A model generated the notes under the pieces. It was given only the letters and a program-made list of their open reading frames with translations, was not told where the DNA came from and did not search any database. DNA of 64,000 bases from Pegea sp. RAD2-039. Lineage: Eukaryota; Chordata; Thaliacea; Salpida; Salpidae. The stretch is from the NCBI GenBank assembly GCA_034620365.1, contig JAQGEQ010000344.1, positions 124,001 to 188,000 of the forward strand, in the 5' to 3' direction. Below are positions 48,938 through 61,782 of this stretch, piece after piece; the stretch's first letter is position 1, and every line of letters begins with the position of its first letter. The position numbers and the translations under genes were made by a program.

Positions 48938-51473
48938 ATCCTTTTAATGATCTCAATCATGAACTGAAACAAGTTTTTTTGCTTTTACGTGTTTGCTTAG
49001 TAAATTATTTTACTTCTTTTAACAACAAATGTTGTTTATTAAATGAAATAAAATTGATTTTTATGAACTTTATTAGCTTACTTTTGTTGCAGCTCATTTA
49101 TTCAAAAATTATCATTTTAAAAATTTAAGTTTTAAAACATATCATTGTAGCAAAATTGGTTTTGAAATTATCTTATTTCTTTTAATTTCTAGAAAGTTAC
49201 TTGAAAACTCACACAGAGATGTTTAGAAATTGAAAATGAATTTTGTATCCACTAAAATATGCTGATAGGCAAAATATTTTGGAAGAAAACTTTTGTTTTT
49301 GAATTTTTCTTACTATGATTTTATCTAATGTTTATAAACTTTTAGTATGATGGGTTTGTTATGAAAATAAAACTATATAAACTTTGAGCATAATTGAAAG
49401 CTAATTTTTTTAGAGTTTAAATCAATTCAATTTTGTAAAAGTTAATTTAGCAATTTTCTACGATTCAATTTGTAGAAAAAGTAAAACATCCAAAGAAAAT
49501 CTTCTTTTAAAAGCTTAATAAATACCAATTCTTAATTATCTTTTAAATAATTTCAAAATAAGAATCTCAAATACATCCGAATACAGATACCTGATGAAAA
49601 TATTATCATCTAATCAACAAAACTGAACTGAGATTTTTTATTTGTTGAAAATGGGAACCGTTCATCACCAGTGGAAGTAGTTTTAGAATTTATGCGACCT
49701 CCTTGTTGATGGTCATATAAGATGGTCACTTATTCATCTTCTAGATTACAAAAGTATTCGACGATTCGATTATTTCTATGTAAATAATGACGTCATAATA
49801 CTTGTGTCACTTGCAATCTACAGACTCATTACACACAGCGAAATTACGTCATTAAATAGCGATTCATGTTTTTGTTTTGCCGGTCAATTTGATTTTATTT
49901 ATTAAAGCGAAAGTGACTTTGAAATATGCTTAAACTATCACGAAACTTTCTACATTCAACCAGTTTCTTCTCCTTTTTTTGTATTAAGAATAAATCTTGG
50001 CTTTTAGGCGCTGATACAATAACTGATGGTTTGCTGATAATAAAAATAGAAGATAAGTTCATATTACTGATAATTAGTAAAATAACAAATTGTTAGATTG
50101 ATATTAACACTTGTAGACGAATTAGACTAAAGTTAGAAAAGGTTGATTTATGAAAGTAAGAAACTATTGATAACATGACTAGAACATATTCGAAATTTAC
50201 AATTTTTTCACAAATAACAAGTTTGATTTGATTGTTGGAATTTTTTAGGTTAGAATATGTTTGACATTCACTTCAGATGCTACAATCTAATGTTTCCAAT
50301 CTGATTTTGGTTGTTAATTAAGAAAATCATCTTTTGATCGATTAAATATCTTTCTTGTTCTTGAATAGTTTCAATTTTGAGTCATTAATACTCGGTGGTT
50401 ATTCAAGCAATAAAAAAAAAGCGAAATTTTCATAAAATTTCCATAAAATAAAAGTTTAGAAGTCATTTTTGGATCAAACTAATTTTGAGTAGTTTATCAA
50501 AGAATTATTTGTCATTTTGACAAATTATTTTCATAAATTTGACAAAAGTGTTTGCAATTAAAAATTCAAATGAAGAATGAATGCAGAAAATAAGTTTCAA
50601 TCTGTTACAATAACAGATAGTTGGAAAGTAAAAAAGAAAGAAACAATCTATTTTAGATTGGTTGTATTGGTCTAGGAGTTTGTAAAGGTCTAATTAGTTT
50701 TTTAGTAAATTGTTCCACTCTGCATGTCATTTGAACCCTTAAAAGTCAAAGGCTTTATCGCGTTATTAGACGCGAACACGAATTAGTGATCATTATAATA
50801 ATTACATCGTGTTTTTGTACAGTGAGACTAACAGCAGGTTATCTAAGCCGAGATATTTGAGATATTTGTAACATCTATCTTGCCAAGTTTAATTGTCGAG
50901 ACATTTTAATTAATCATTTCCAAATTTCAAAAGTTCAGGTTATTCAAAACCTTAGACTTTTATAACACGAACTAATAATTGGACTTATGCAAATTGTTCA
51001 ATCTTCTTATATACCAGATATCCATCATTTGTTGTTCATTTCATAATTTACAAGCAACAATAATTTAATGAATTTTTTAGATATAGTTTATATTCTTTAT
51101 TTCTAAAGTTTTAAAAACCTTTTAATATAATCAGGAAAATTTAAGTAACAAAATATTGCCAAAGGGAATGACAATCTCTTTATCAAAATGAATCAACAGC
51201 ATAAAATTATACTTTTATTATATTTAACCAAATAAGTTTTTTATAAGTATTTAGAATATTTATCTATTTTAAATATAAATTTGTTCTCTAAGACAGAAAA
51301 TTTTTAAGAAATATCTTTAAAAATATAGATTGAAAATTCAGATGTGATTTGAATTTGAATATAAAAAGTTTATTTAGAGAATACAAAAGATAAAAAACTC
51401 ATAAAAAGAAATTTGCAGCTTTTATATAAATTGTTTTTTGAAACTATTAAGTTTTTGATTCAATATTGACAGG
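48938..51473. other. AT-rich intergenic DNA upstream of alkaline phosphatase
   Basis: About 2.5 kb without recognisable coding sequence. An AATAAA near 49050 probably ends the small gene at 48551. One TGACGTCA occurs near 49790. A TATATAA-like stretch lies near 51423-51430, about 45 bases before the phosphatase start codon, but a splice acceptor-like TTGACAG immediately precedes that ATG, so the promoter may lie further upstream. Confidence 0.5.
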
Positions 51474-54104
51474 ATGCTCACAAATTTGTTGTTGCTGATC
51501 CTATTTGTATTTACCTCAAAATCTTCAGGTAAAAGATTTGTTGATACAAACTATTATTCGGAATCATTTGTAGGTTTTTCTGCTCCTAATGATGAAGATA
51601 AAAACTTTTGGATGAATTTGGGAGATAAAGATTTAAAAAATGCAAAAAAGATCTTTGCAAATCTCAACGAAAATAAAGCCAAGAATGTAGTCCTGATGAT
51701 TGGGGATGGAATGAGTTTAGGAACAAGTGTTGCAGGTCGCATCTTTATCGGACAAGAACACAAAGGACAATCTGGAGAAGAGTATATGACAGCAGCAGAT
51801 AAGATGCCGCATGTTGGAATTGTGAAAACTTATAGTGGTATTTACAAATTGATATTTCAATTGATGAACATTTTACAATTATTTGATTTTCAGTAAATTC
51901 ACAAATTCCCGACAGTGCTGCGACAGCTACTGCTATTTTAACAGGAGTTAAAACAAGTAATGGTATGTTGAGTGTTGAAAAGCATGCCGATGACTGTCTT
52001 AGTTCAAAATCATTTGCATTAAAAACTATCGTTGAAAGAGCAAGTGATCTCGGTAAAAAAAATTTTGAAGTTTTAAAAGATAACGATTTTAAATGAGGTT
52101 ATAAAAAGGTAAGGTGGTAGGAATAGTGACAACGACCAGAATTCAACATGCAACTATCGCTGCAGCATATGCACATGCACCAAACAGGTAGTTTAAACGT
52201 AAACTTGAATTTCCTTTATTTACAAACATGTGAGACGTTTTATTTAACTTCCAGAAGATGGTATTCAGATGCTGATCTCAGTGAAGAAGACATAAAAAAC
52301 GGATGCAAGGATATTTCTGAACAGTTATATGATATGAGAGATAAAATTAAAGTATTTACGTCATTTGTAGAAAACCTTTTTATAAATTTTTCAATTTAGG
52401 TTATATTTGGAGGTGGTCGGGCTTATATGGTGTCAAGATATACAAAATTGTCTTCAGGATACGGCAAGAGAAGGGATAATAAAAATCTGATTGAAATGTG
52501 GAAGAAGGAGATGAAGTACAGGAAGGGAAAGTAATTAGAAAAATAATTAAATATTTGACCTTCTATTAAATAGTCGTTATAAAATCTTAATAATTAAAAT
52601 ATCAGTTTATTATAATAATGAGTTTAAATAAAAAATGGAAAAAATTTATCAATTTGTTCAAAATTTCAGATATGTAAAAAATAAAAAAGAATTTGAAAAT
52701 ATCGATCCTTCTTCTACTGATTACGTTCTTGGTCTGTTCTCAGACTATGAGTTAAATTTTTCCTATGATTCATCAAGTAGCTTGCAACCATCCTTATTTG
52801 AAATGGTTTCAAAGGTGCCTTTATCTTAAATCTTCTATTTATTTCTATCAATTAAAATGTAATTTTTTAAATTAATGAAAGGTAATAAAAACCTTAACTT
52901 AATCCTTAACTTATGCTAATAATTGTCTGATCTCTGAAAAATAATAAACCAGCTAAGTTTACTGATAACTTTCTTTTATATGAAAATACACTTTTGGCTT
53001 TAATGCTAGGCAATACTTTGTTTTATCGACGAGTAATTAAATATTCTTTTTTAATATTTCCAAGATAGCTAAAATATTCATTTCGTAAATTTACTGAGTG
53101 GCAAATGACATGATTTGATCAAATGAATGCAACATCAAATAATTAACACTATATCACGTTTAAATATTTCCTTTTAAGTTCATTAACATCAAATAAAACA
53201 CGTTTTGAAGCAAAATTGATACTTTGTAGGCGCTAGCTATTCTACAAAGACATTCTGCTAAAAATGGTTTCTTCTTATTGATTGAGAGCGGTCTTATTGA
53301 TCATGCACATCATATGGGCAAAGTTGCTTATGCTTTAGAAGAATATCGTCAATTTGATCTTGCTATCCAAGTAGCTATTATAAGTAGATATTAATTAATC
53401 TCAAAATTGAAATCTTATTTAAACAGACTGTACAAAAGATGACATCAAATAAAGACACATTACTCGTGGTGACAGCAGATCATGGACACACATTGACCAT
53501 GGGAGGAACTGCAGGGCGAGGCAACCCAATTCTAGGTGAGAAAACTTCCAGTAGAAACTCACAAAACTCTTTCTTGACTTAAAATTTTTTGAGTTCTGAA
53601 GTTATTTTTAGGTTCATCTCAGTCACTTGCTAGTGATCGAAAAAGGTTTCAGGTTCTTGTGTATGGTAATGGACCAGGTTATTCACGACGAAGAAAAACT
53701 CCTCCGGTTTATTCGAGAAGAATCGGGATTACTTCAGGTTACAAAGAAACTTCAATCACTTGATAAAGTAATTTCTAATTATTTATTTTGAAATAGATTT
53801 GAAAAGATTTAGACCTGATTCGGCAGTCCCCTTGAAAGTGGAAACTCATAGTGGTGAGGATGTTCTTGTATATGCATCAGGACCTTTTTCACATTTGTTT
53901 CAAGGAGTACATGAACAAAGTTATCTAGCTCATGTCATGCAACATGCCGCTTGTTTAAGTAAATAGCTGATTTCAGTTCAACTGATTTTATTGATCTGTA
54001 TTTTTGTAGCTGTTGCAAGTTTGAAATATGAGCATTGCTCTAAACAACAGAATCTGATACTTTCTGTTTTAAATTGGAGATGGTTTGGTAAAGGTCTCAA
54101 CTAA
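51474..54104 (+). CDS. Secreted alkaline phosphatase
   Basis: Eleven exons join in phase to 535 codons: 51474-51837, 51894-52052, 52109-52187, 52255-52351, 52400-52530, 52670-52814, 53230-53370, 53427-53535, 53612-53737, 53797-53958 and 54010-54104. The N-terminus is a signal peptide ([19 protein letters not shown]). Metal and catalytic motifs of the animal family are present in order: [10 protein letters not shown] (zinc/magnesium Asp), PDSAATATA (the phosphorylated Ser), [33 protein letters not shown] and ETHSGEDV followed by GVHEQSY. The enzyme hydrolyses phosphate monoesters outside the cell. Most animal relatives end in a hydrophobic GPI-anchor signal; here the C-terminus ([13 protein letters not shown]) has none, so a soluble product is more likely. 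All active-site residues appear intact. Confidence 0.95.
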
Positions 54105-54392
54105 GTCAGCAATTCTATTGAGAATCATATTAAGAAGATTAATACAAGAATCGATGTAAATAAAATTGACTTGAGAAACTTTTTGTTGAAAACTTTTATG
54201 ATTGTAACCAAGAAATAAACGCGCAGAGTGAAATGGAACAACTTTTCATTTTATGTAAATTAGATAAATATCAATTAATCTTCCAAATCGATAAAATCTT
54301 CATCTTACTGAAGACATCTTTCTAAAATCTCATTTCTTTTTACAACTTTTATTATATTCTAAAAATGAAAATCGAAAAGGGGGTCGGGGGGA

Positions 54393-56674
54393 TTACATAT
54401 CATTCACACTCCACATGTGGTAATCCTGTTTGGCTGCTGCAAGATTTGATTGCCTCAAATAATATCTGGACTCAAATCCATTCGACCTGTCCAGACCATC
54501 CCATCGGTAGCCTGGAAGGATCCCGAATCTATTAGGAGCAGGAGGAGGACCTTTATACTTCGGAAGATCTACACAAGATCTCATTTGCATCTTACATCCC
54601 TCAAAGCTCTTCCACTTACTTGACTCTTCATTAATCTTCTTTCCCTGCTTCTTCTTCTTTATATATTGAGCCATTGGATCTTCATCTTCTCGTATTTCTT
54701 CTCGAAGCATCTTGTCCAGATCTTCATCATCTTTATACCGCGCGAACGGCTTCGATTCTTCTTTTAATCGATCTTCAATGAGAGAAGTCTTCATCTCAGC
54801 TTGCTTCAACCTGAAACAAGCAATCAGCTGGCGTGAAGTATTGAGGAGCACCTTAACCCACCCTTTGCCCCATTTCGCATATTTCTCTTCTCGCTCTTTC
54901 TTCTTCTTCAGCTTTTCTTCGAACGCTTTTGCTTCGGCGAACACATCAACAATCTTTCCTGTTCCTCGTTCACGCCGAATTGGAGCTGAAAAGAGAATTC
55001 ACTGAGTTGCAAATACTCACCACCAGGTGGCGCCAAACCTGTGTTTTTATAACTTTCAGCCATCTTCTGTAAATCTGAATCCATTTTCTTCTTCTGACTG
55101 ACTTCATCACGAAACTTTTCTAAGCTGATCAATCCACCGGATCCTCCACTAGACATTTGAGGCTGAAATTGATGAATAATTTGAGAAAAAATCAGTTCCC
55201 ATATCTAAGATGCAATTTCTACAAGTCAAGATGGTTTCTTATTGAAGTGTGTCTACCACGAGGGGACTGGACCGCTAGGAGGGATCTGGACCACCACGAG
55301 GTGACTGGACCGCCAGGAGAGGTCTGGACCGCCAGAAGGGGTCTGGACCAGGGTTACTTTTAGCGAAGGAACATCTCAGAAGTAGGCGATTGGAGAATGT
55401 TAAGACTTTTAATGAAAGGTCCTAGAAGGTCTAAGATCGAGATAGAAGTTGGATCCTTCAAAAGATTCAGCTTCAAGATTTAGCTTCAAGATTTAGCTTC
55501 AAGACAGCTGAGAAAGTATAATTGAGAGCTGCATCCGTAGATGTCTGAAGAAGAAGAAGGCTCGTGAAAGTCCCTGAAGTCATCCATCAGAAGGAGGACA
55601 AGAGGTGATGACCCAGGGAAACCACACACTTGGGTACTAGGGCAGGACTAACTAGAGATTGTTGACGAAGGTCGTCAAAGGTGATGGACTAGGACTTTAT
55701 AACCGGCAATTTTCAAATAAAAAGAAGTGAACTCAAGAGTTAGAACCTCTTCTTGTTATTCTAATTGTCATCTTACTTTCTCATCAACAAATTACATTTC
55801 AACAAAAGTTGGATAAACCTTTTTGTTTGAATCTGGACGAGGTACATCTAAATCATCTGAATCTTCATCAGAATCAGCAACTGGATCAGCTTTTCTCTTC
55901 TCATCCAAACCTTCATCAGGTTGTCTCGGTATATCCATGTCTGAGTCATCTGAGTCAAGCCGTTCACTTCTAAGTTGTTCAATCTTCTTTTTGTCTTCAA
56001 TCTTTTCTTCCTCATCACTCTACAATAAGTGTTATGTGGATTTGAAACATATAACAAACAATATTAACAAGAAAGTAAATATGATACAAAGAGTAACCTC
56101 TAAATTGAGAATATTTATCAACATAACATCTTAATTCAAATGAAAAACTTACATTTGCAATAGATTTCCATTTTGCTGTGTCCGTGAAAGCATTTTGTGT
56201 CATTTCCACAACTTGAGGTTTTTCTTCTTCCAACTAAAACAATTTGAAATCAAAATATAAAGAAACGATGATAATTGTTGAACTGACTAAAAACTTAATT
56301 TCTTGGGCATGGTTTTCTTCTATTTTATTATTAAGCCAACCAACATCATCATCAACTATTTTGATTCCCCTAAAAGTTTCAACAAATAATTAAAAAGTTA
56401 TCTTAAAATGATTATCACATAATGAAACAATCTATTTATATTTTAGTTTTAATTGTGAATAATTATATATTTATTATCAACTATAATTACTAATAAGATT
56501 TAAAGTTGGATATATAAAAAACGAATTTATTTAAAAACATAAGATGGATTCAAATATTGATTAATTTCTATTAACTACAAACAACATTCACCTATTTTGA
56601 GGCTTTCTTTTCTTTCGTTTCTTCTTTTCTACCGGAGTTGTATATTTCTTTAAGTATTCTTCCATAGAAGTCAT
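54393..56674 (-). CDS. BUD13: BUD13 homologue, RES complex splicing factor
   Basis: The gene starts at ATG 56674 ([14 protein letters not shown], then KKKRKKRKP) and ends at 54393. Later exons give [21 protein letters not shown], an acidic Asp/Ser stretch (about 55.8-56.0 kb), [54 protein letters not shown] and the highly conserved C-terminus with [29 protein letters not shown] and WSVNDM. All are hallmarks of BUD13, a subunit of the spliceosomal retention-and-splicing (RES) complex. The last intron has a standard donor (A|GTAAGT). The gene is convergent with alkaline phosphatase; only about 290 bases separate the stops. An AATAAA on the minus strand lies near 54345. The ATG near 55156 is internal, not a start. 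Confidence 0.95.
55255..55350 (+). repeat. Imperfect tandem repeat in a BUD13 intron
   Basis: Three to five copies of a roughly 20-23-bp unit related to GGTCTGGACCGCCAGGAG lie in the largest BUD13 intron (about 55.16-55.81 kb). The stretch is GC-rich compared with its surroundings. The following 300 bases also hold a short repeat (AAGATTTAGCTTC, near 55480). No coding signal. Confidence 0.7.
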
Positions 56675-58268
56675 TATCAATTTGAGATAGAAACAAATAA
56701 GGCAAAACTAGTCTGTATCATCAAAAAATAAAATTAAAAATACACAAATGTGATTGGTTAGATTAAACAACAACAAATTTAAAATGCTGTTTAGATAAAA
56801 TAAAATGTTTAAATAATAATAATCATCTCAAATATCCAAATAAATAATTGTAACAGAAAGTTAAATAAGTTAAAACATATTATGATTAATAATAAAATAC
56901 ATAAATACAATAATATACTGTAATATATAAAAAATGTAAAAAAAACTTTCTTAAAAAGGTTTCTTAAACTTGTGACTTTATGAAAATTTACTGATAAAAA
57001 AATCATAAAAATAATTTGATTTAATATTAAGAACTTTATTAGTAGAAGTAAACATGTAGTAAAAATTAAGAATATAAGAAGTGTATAAAAAATGATTAAA
57101 TAATATAAATATAATTATATTATTATAATAATACTAATTAATATGAAATAAAAAGAAGACTTCAAAAAATAAAATAACTTTAAATAAGAGCTACTATTAT
57201 TTAAAACGATAATTAAACAAACTTTATTACAATAAAAAGAGATAAAAATAAATATTTACATAAAATAAATATGAATCAAATTGTTGTTAAAAGCAATTAT
57301 CAACAACCTAATTACATTTTATGCTCAAAAAACTAAAATCAAACTCATACCTTCGTCGAAAGTGGTTTCCGCCAAGTTATGGCCTAGGGTATTTACAAAA
57401 CTTTTCTATAATATTAAGTACAAATGAAAGACCAAGGCTACAAAAATCAAATTGGATTAGATTTTTAAACATAGAGATAGCAAAGTATAATGAAAAAAAT
57501 TTATAAAAAAATCGCTAGTGAATAATAAAACCGTACGAGATATAATGAAGTATTCCTATTTTAAGTTGATCTTAGACTAAAAAGCACTAGAAAAGTTCCA
57601 TTTGAAAAGTAGCAACAATTTTGTCATTAGATGAAGAAGACACAAAATTATGAGCGTATATAAGCAAAGTTTACCAAAGTCTACTCTACAGATCCACTGT
57701 TTTAAGATATGTTCTTTCTTAATCATTAGAAATTAGAAATGAGATCAAAATTTTGGTCTAATTGCTTTAAAAACTATAAATGTTTTAAAAGATCTCACAT
57801 TGAACAAAATCTATGTATTTGGTCTTTAAGAACCTTATCAAATATTTTCAAAACTAGATTTTATTTTTGCAAGGTTTTTGGAAGGTTATTTCAATTGATG
57901 GTGCATCGTTTTCTTAAATGCCTTGCAATTAATGTTACACAAATTAATTTTGCGAAAGTACTTAGTATATCATCACTTTACAAAAATGTTTGTTAACTTG
58001 AACCAAAAATGAGTTTTTAAGATTAACTGTTGCAATAAATCAGTATAAGTCTCTAGTATAAAACCTTTTTTTCAAATAAATCTGATAAACTTTCTTCTTC
58101 TTGAACTTCTTAATTTTTTTCTATTATTTCTAAACATTGAACACAAATTTAGATATCAACTTTATTTTCGATTCACGATTAATTTACTTAAGAAAATGTA
58201 ATTTCTTATAATAATTGATCTGAAAAGATTATAAATTCCGAGATTTTAACATTTGATATATTATTTAC
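56675..58268. other. AT-rich intergenic DNA
   Basis: This stretch of 1.6 kb has long A/T runs between the BUD13 start and the end of the cysteine-rich gene. Frames at 57321-57506 and 57739-57996 (+) have no motif and are rich in Lys, Asn and Ile as chance frames would be. Nothing else is seen. Confidence 0.6.
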
Positions 58269-60555
58269 TTAACAGTAAAACTGGCAACAGCTAGCGGTTG
58301 GTGCACAGAAGTTCCATTTAAAAGCAACTTTCAAGAGAGGTATTGAAAGTTTTGGCAAGCATTTAAATGTACATTGATAATGTTCAACCAGCTTTGTTTT
58401 CCATACACACCAATATGCATCATATTGGCTCAGAACATTTTGAACTTTACCATCAACTTCAGCGTAATAATCAGTCTTCAACTTTTGAATGCAATCTTCA
58501 GTTTGACATTTAGAAAATGAGCATGCAAAGAAGTTATCGAAAAGACATTTGTGTCGATGAGCTAACTGTTAAAAACATCATGGTTTTGTTAAGCTTTCTA
58601 ATATAAACATTTCATTCATACTATTGAAAGAATATTTGTAACTATTTTACAGCAAAAAAATTAGAACTGAACTCAAAATATAAAATATTTGATAAATTCT
58701 CACATCTTTCAATTTCTTTTGAACTGTGGAACGCCCACAACTGATCCTATCGTCAAGATGAACTTTATATTGAGTAATTTTACTTGCTTTATCAAATAAA
58801 CAACATTTGAATTGCTGCTGAACTTTATCAATATAATTATTTGATTGTATTTTCCAGCAGTTGATTATATTTCTGTATTTAGCGGCGATACAATCAATTT
58901 GGTGCAGAAGATTTGAGATATGAGTATTGACCCAGTGTGTAGCCTGCTTCTCAAGACTTTGTTGTTGAGCTTGAATTTGTGTTTGTGATAAACAAGTTCT
59001 ATCAAATAATTTAAATTAAATATATCATCAGTATTATTCGATACAAACTTTCTTGATGTTTGTATGATTATACAAATCTTCTGATTTAAAGAACACGAAA
59101 TCTTATTCTTCCATTCCGAAACTTGTTTCTTCCATTCAATGATTTTACTTTCAAGATCAGAAACGTAACCACAACTGGTTTCATCAACACATGCTTTATA
59201 TGCGTGTGAGTTGAAGGTTTCTGGTTTATCTATAAACTCTGAGATTACTTGTCAAGTTCTAATTGGTCTCAAACCTCACTTTTACAACAAGTTTTCAGAC
59301 CACAGATTGGAGAAGGTTTCCATTTTGGATTAAAAGCAGAAACAGCAACGAGTTTGTACAAATATTTAGGAGCGCACGGAAGCTGTTTTCTGTAAAGTAA
59401 GAGTTTGAACAACTATGAAAACTGCTTCTAGACATACAATGATTTTCTGTATTGTTTGTTGGTAAAACCATAACACCCTGTATTGAAATAACACTTGTAA
59501 TTGCATCTGTAACATTCCTTAATACTTTGTACAGCATCACAAAGTTTAGATTTGAAAGTATCAATAAGACATGATTTTTCATCGCTTAAAATATTTTTAT
59601 ACTTTTTCATAGCAGTTTTGTAGCTTTCCCCTTTTGATGTTGTTTCTGTAATTTATAATTTTATTTAGAAGGTTTTAATAAAAGATAAAACAAACTTACT
59701 CACCGTAAAGTAAGTTGAAAATAGTCTCAACCCAGTTTTCCCTTTTTGTTATATGATATTGAAGACAATTTGCATAAGATTGTAAAATTTCTTCAGCTTT
59801 CTCATCAACTTTGCAATTGTATTTTTGAATTTGACATTTTCTTGTCTTCAAACAATCAGAGAATCTATATAAAAAAGTTTACTAAAAAGCTCATCAAATA
59901 ACATTACTAACTTACTTGTTAATTAGCTTTGCATGAAACACTTCTATTCTACATAACACTTCTTCAACTGATTCTTTAAAGCTAGCTAAAGCATTACTTT
60001 TGAGTTTATTTAACTGGCATTCATATTCCTTCAATTTATCACAAAAAGTTGTTGATGTTTCACAATAAACGTTTTTAAGATAATTTTTGAATGTGACTTT
60101 ATATTGACAATGAACATCGTCAATATACGCTTCAAACTTTTTACAGTTACATATCAGTTGTTTTTTAATATCTTTTCGCATGCATTTCAGATTATCTTCA
60201 CCAGTTTTGATAAGTTTCACTAAATCAATTTTTTCTGTAAATGTTAATAATTTTTAATTATTTGAAATTTAGCCAATCACATACCGCTTTCACATCCACT
60301 TCCAGATGTTTTAGGAAATTCTTTGAGACAACTGGAATAATATTTAGCTGTGAACCAGCACTGCTGAAAAGGGACATGATATTGATAACAACTGGTTGAT
60401 GGGAACACATGGAAATGATGTGTACACCAATATTGATAATTTGGAATTGAGATTGCTTGAGTAGCCTGAAAAATAAATCAAGAAATTAGTAGTTTTATTT
60501 ATTAACAATTTATACTTACAACAACAAACAGCAATAAAATTGCAATCAACTTCAT
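58269..60555 (-). CDS. Secreted cysteine-rich multi-exon protein of unrecognised family
   Basis: Exon 1 (60520-60555, MKLIAILLLFVV) and exon 2 (60285-60465, starting ATQAISIPNY) form a signal peptide. Exon 3 starts at 60234. Further exons lie near 59.9-60.2, 59.7-59.9, 59.4-59.6, 58.7-59.0 and 58.5-58.6 kb, and the last ends at 58269 (CAPTASCCQFYC). Between the cysteines the protein is helical and rich in Lys, Glu, Asn and Gln. Cysteine-spaced segments recur (CNCKKFEAYIDDVHC, CETSTTFCDKLKEYEC, CYRCNYKC, CCLFDKASK), suggesting repeated disulphide-linked helical units of about 70-80 residues. No membrane segment is seen after the signal. Nematode DUF19-like secreted proteins have a similar general look, but I see no diagnostic match. 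Middle junctions were not all settled. Confidence 0.65.
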
Positions 60556-61782
60556 CTTCTTCTCTTGTGAAAGCTTGATAAAGAATTAATTCTGTAGTCA
60601 GATTGGAGATCTTTTATATTCTTCTTATATAAACAACATAATTGAACTTGAATAAAAGACAAGATCTGTTTGAAACAGATTATTTTGTTGGTTTAACGTT
60701 TTTACAAATATAAATATCAGTTATTATAATTAGTAGAATTGTTTTAAACAGTCAAAAAACACTAATAATTTGTAATTGTTTGCACCTTGTTGGTTTAGAT
60801 AGCTGAGTTTTTAGGATAATCCATCAATTTGTAAGTGGAACAACTTGATATATCGCGTTTTATGATAGATGAACTCATTTTAATGACTTAAATTAGGCAG
60901 AAACTATACACAAAGCTTGTTTTGCATCTATCTTAGTACTCAACTACAAATTAATTGTCAAAATATTGTGACATGTTTAATTTTTCAGAAGTGTAACAAC
61001 TTTTATGTTTTGTTTTAGTACAAACCACAAATCAGTTTGTACTTTACTGTTTATAAGCTTTCTTTAAGTTACCTTCTTAATTAATAAACTGAAGTGATTA
61101 ATTCACTCGATAAAGAGGTTTTGATGAGATGCTCGGATTATCTGCATCTCAATTGTGCTGAGTTTATCATAACACCTTTTGACCACAACCAGTATGGTCC
61201 TTCGAGATAAAAAAGGGTCGTAAACTAGTGGGCGGTTTGAAATTTAAATTATTTTTAGTTCGTTTTACTAGGAAATGCGATGAGTAATGGAGTCGATGTA
61301 ATGTGGGTTCGATTGGTTTTTGGAAATGAGCAAATAGTGGCGCCTTATTATGATTGCTTCAGGAGAAGCAAAGTTTATGAGAGTACCCAGACATAAAATC
61401 TATAACCTGGATACTCCAGACCACTGAGCAGAGAATGTAAAGTATGTTCAACTATCGTCTACTATAATCAGATTTCGCAATCTGATGTTTCAACTGTTAT
61501 TAGAAATTGTAAAAATGTTGCTTCCTAATGTTTAACTTTCATTACTAAAGTTTCTCTTCTGAATGAAAACATTGAATGTGCAGAAAACCAAATGAAATTT
61601 ATTGCTTGAATTCGAAACAAGTATTTAACTTCTTATTTTATTTGATAGAAAATTACAAATTTGAAAACGATGAAAGATTGAAAGTTAGGTAAAATTCAAG
61701 AAGAATATAAAAGACATAAGAATAAAATATGTTTCGTTGACATTAATTGCACAAAGTTGATCTTCAATAAACTTACAACTGT
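60556..61782. other. Intergenic region
   Basis: About 1.2 kb contain the presumed promoter of the cysteine-rich gene and the 3' UTR of the MFSD12 gene. Composition is a little less AT-biased near 61.1-61.4 kb. No coding sequence or RNA gene was recognised. Confidence 0.55.

Noticed and set aside
54712-55005. + strand serine/phenylalanine-rich frame
   Set aside because: It is antisense to conserved BUD13 exons.
55823-56134. + strand Ser-rich frame
   Set aside because: It is antisense to the acidic Asp/Ser/Glu exon of BUD13.
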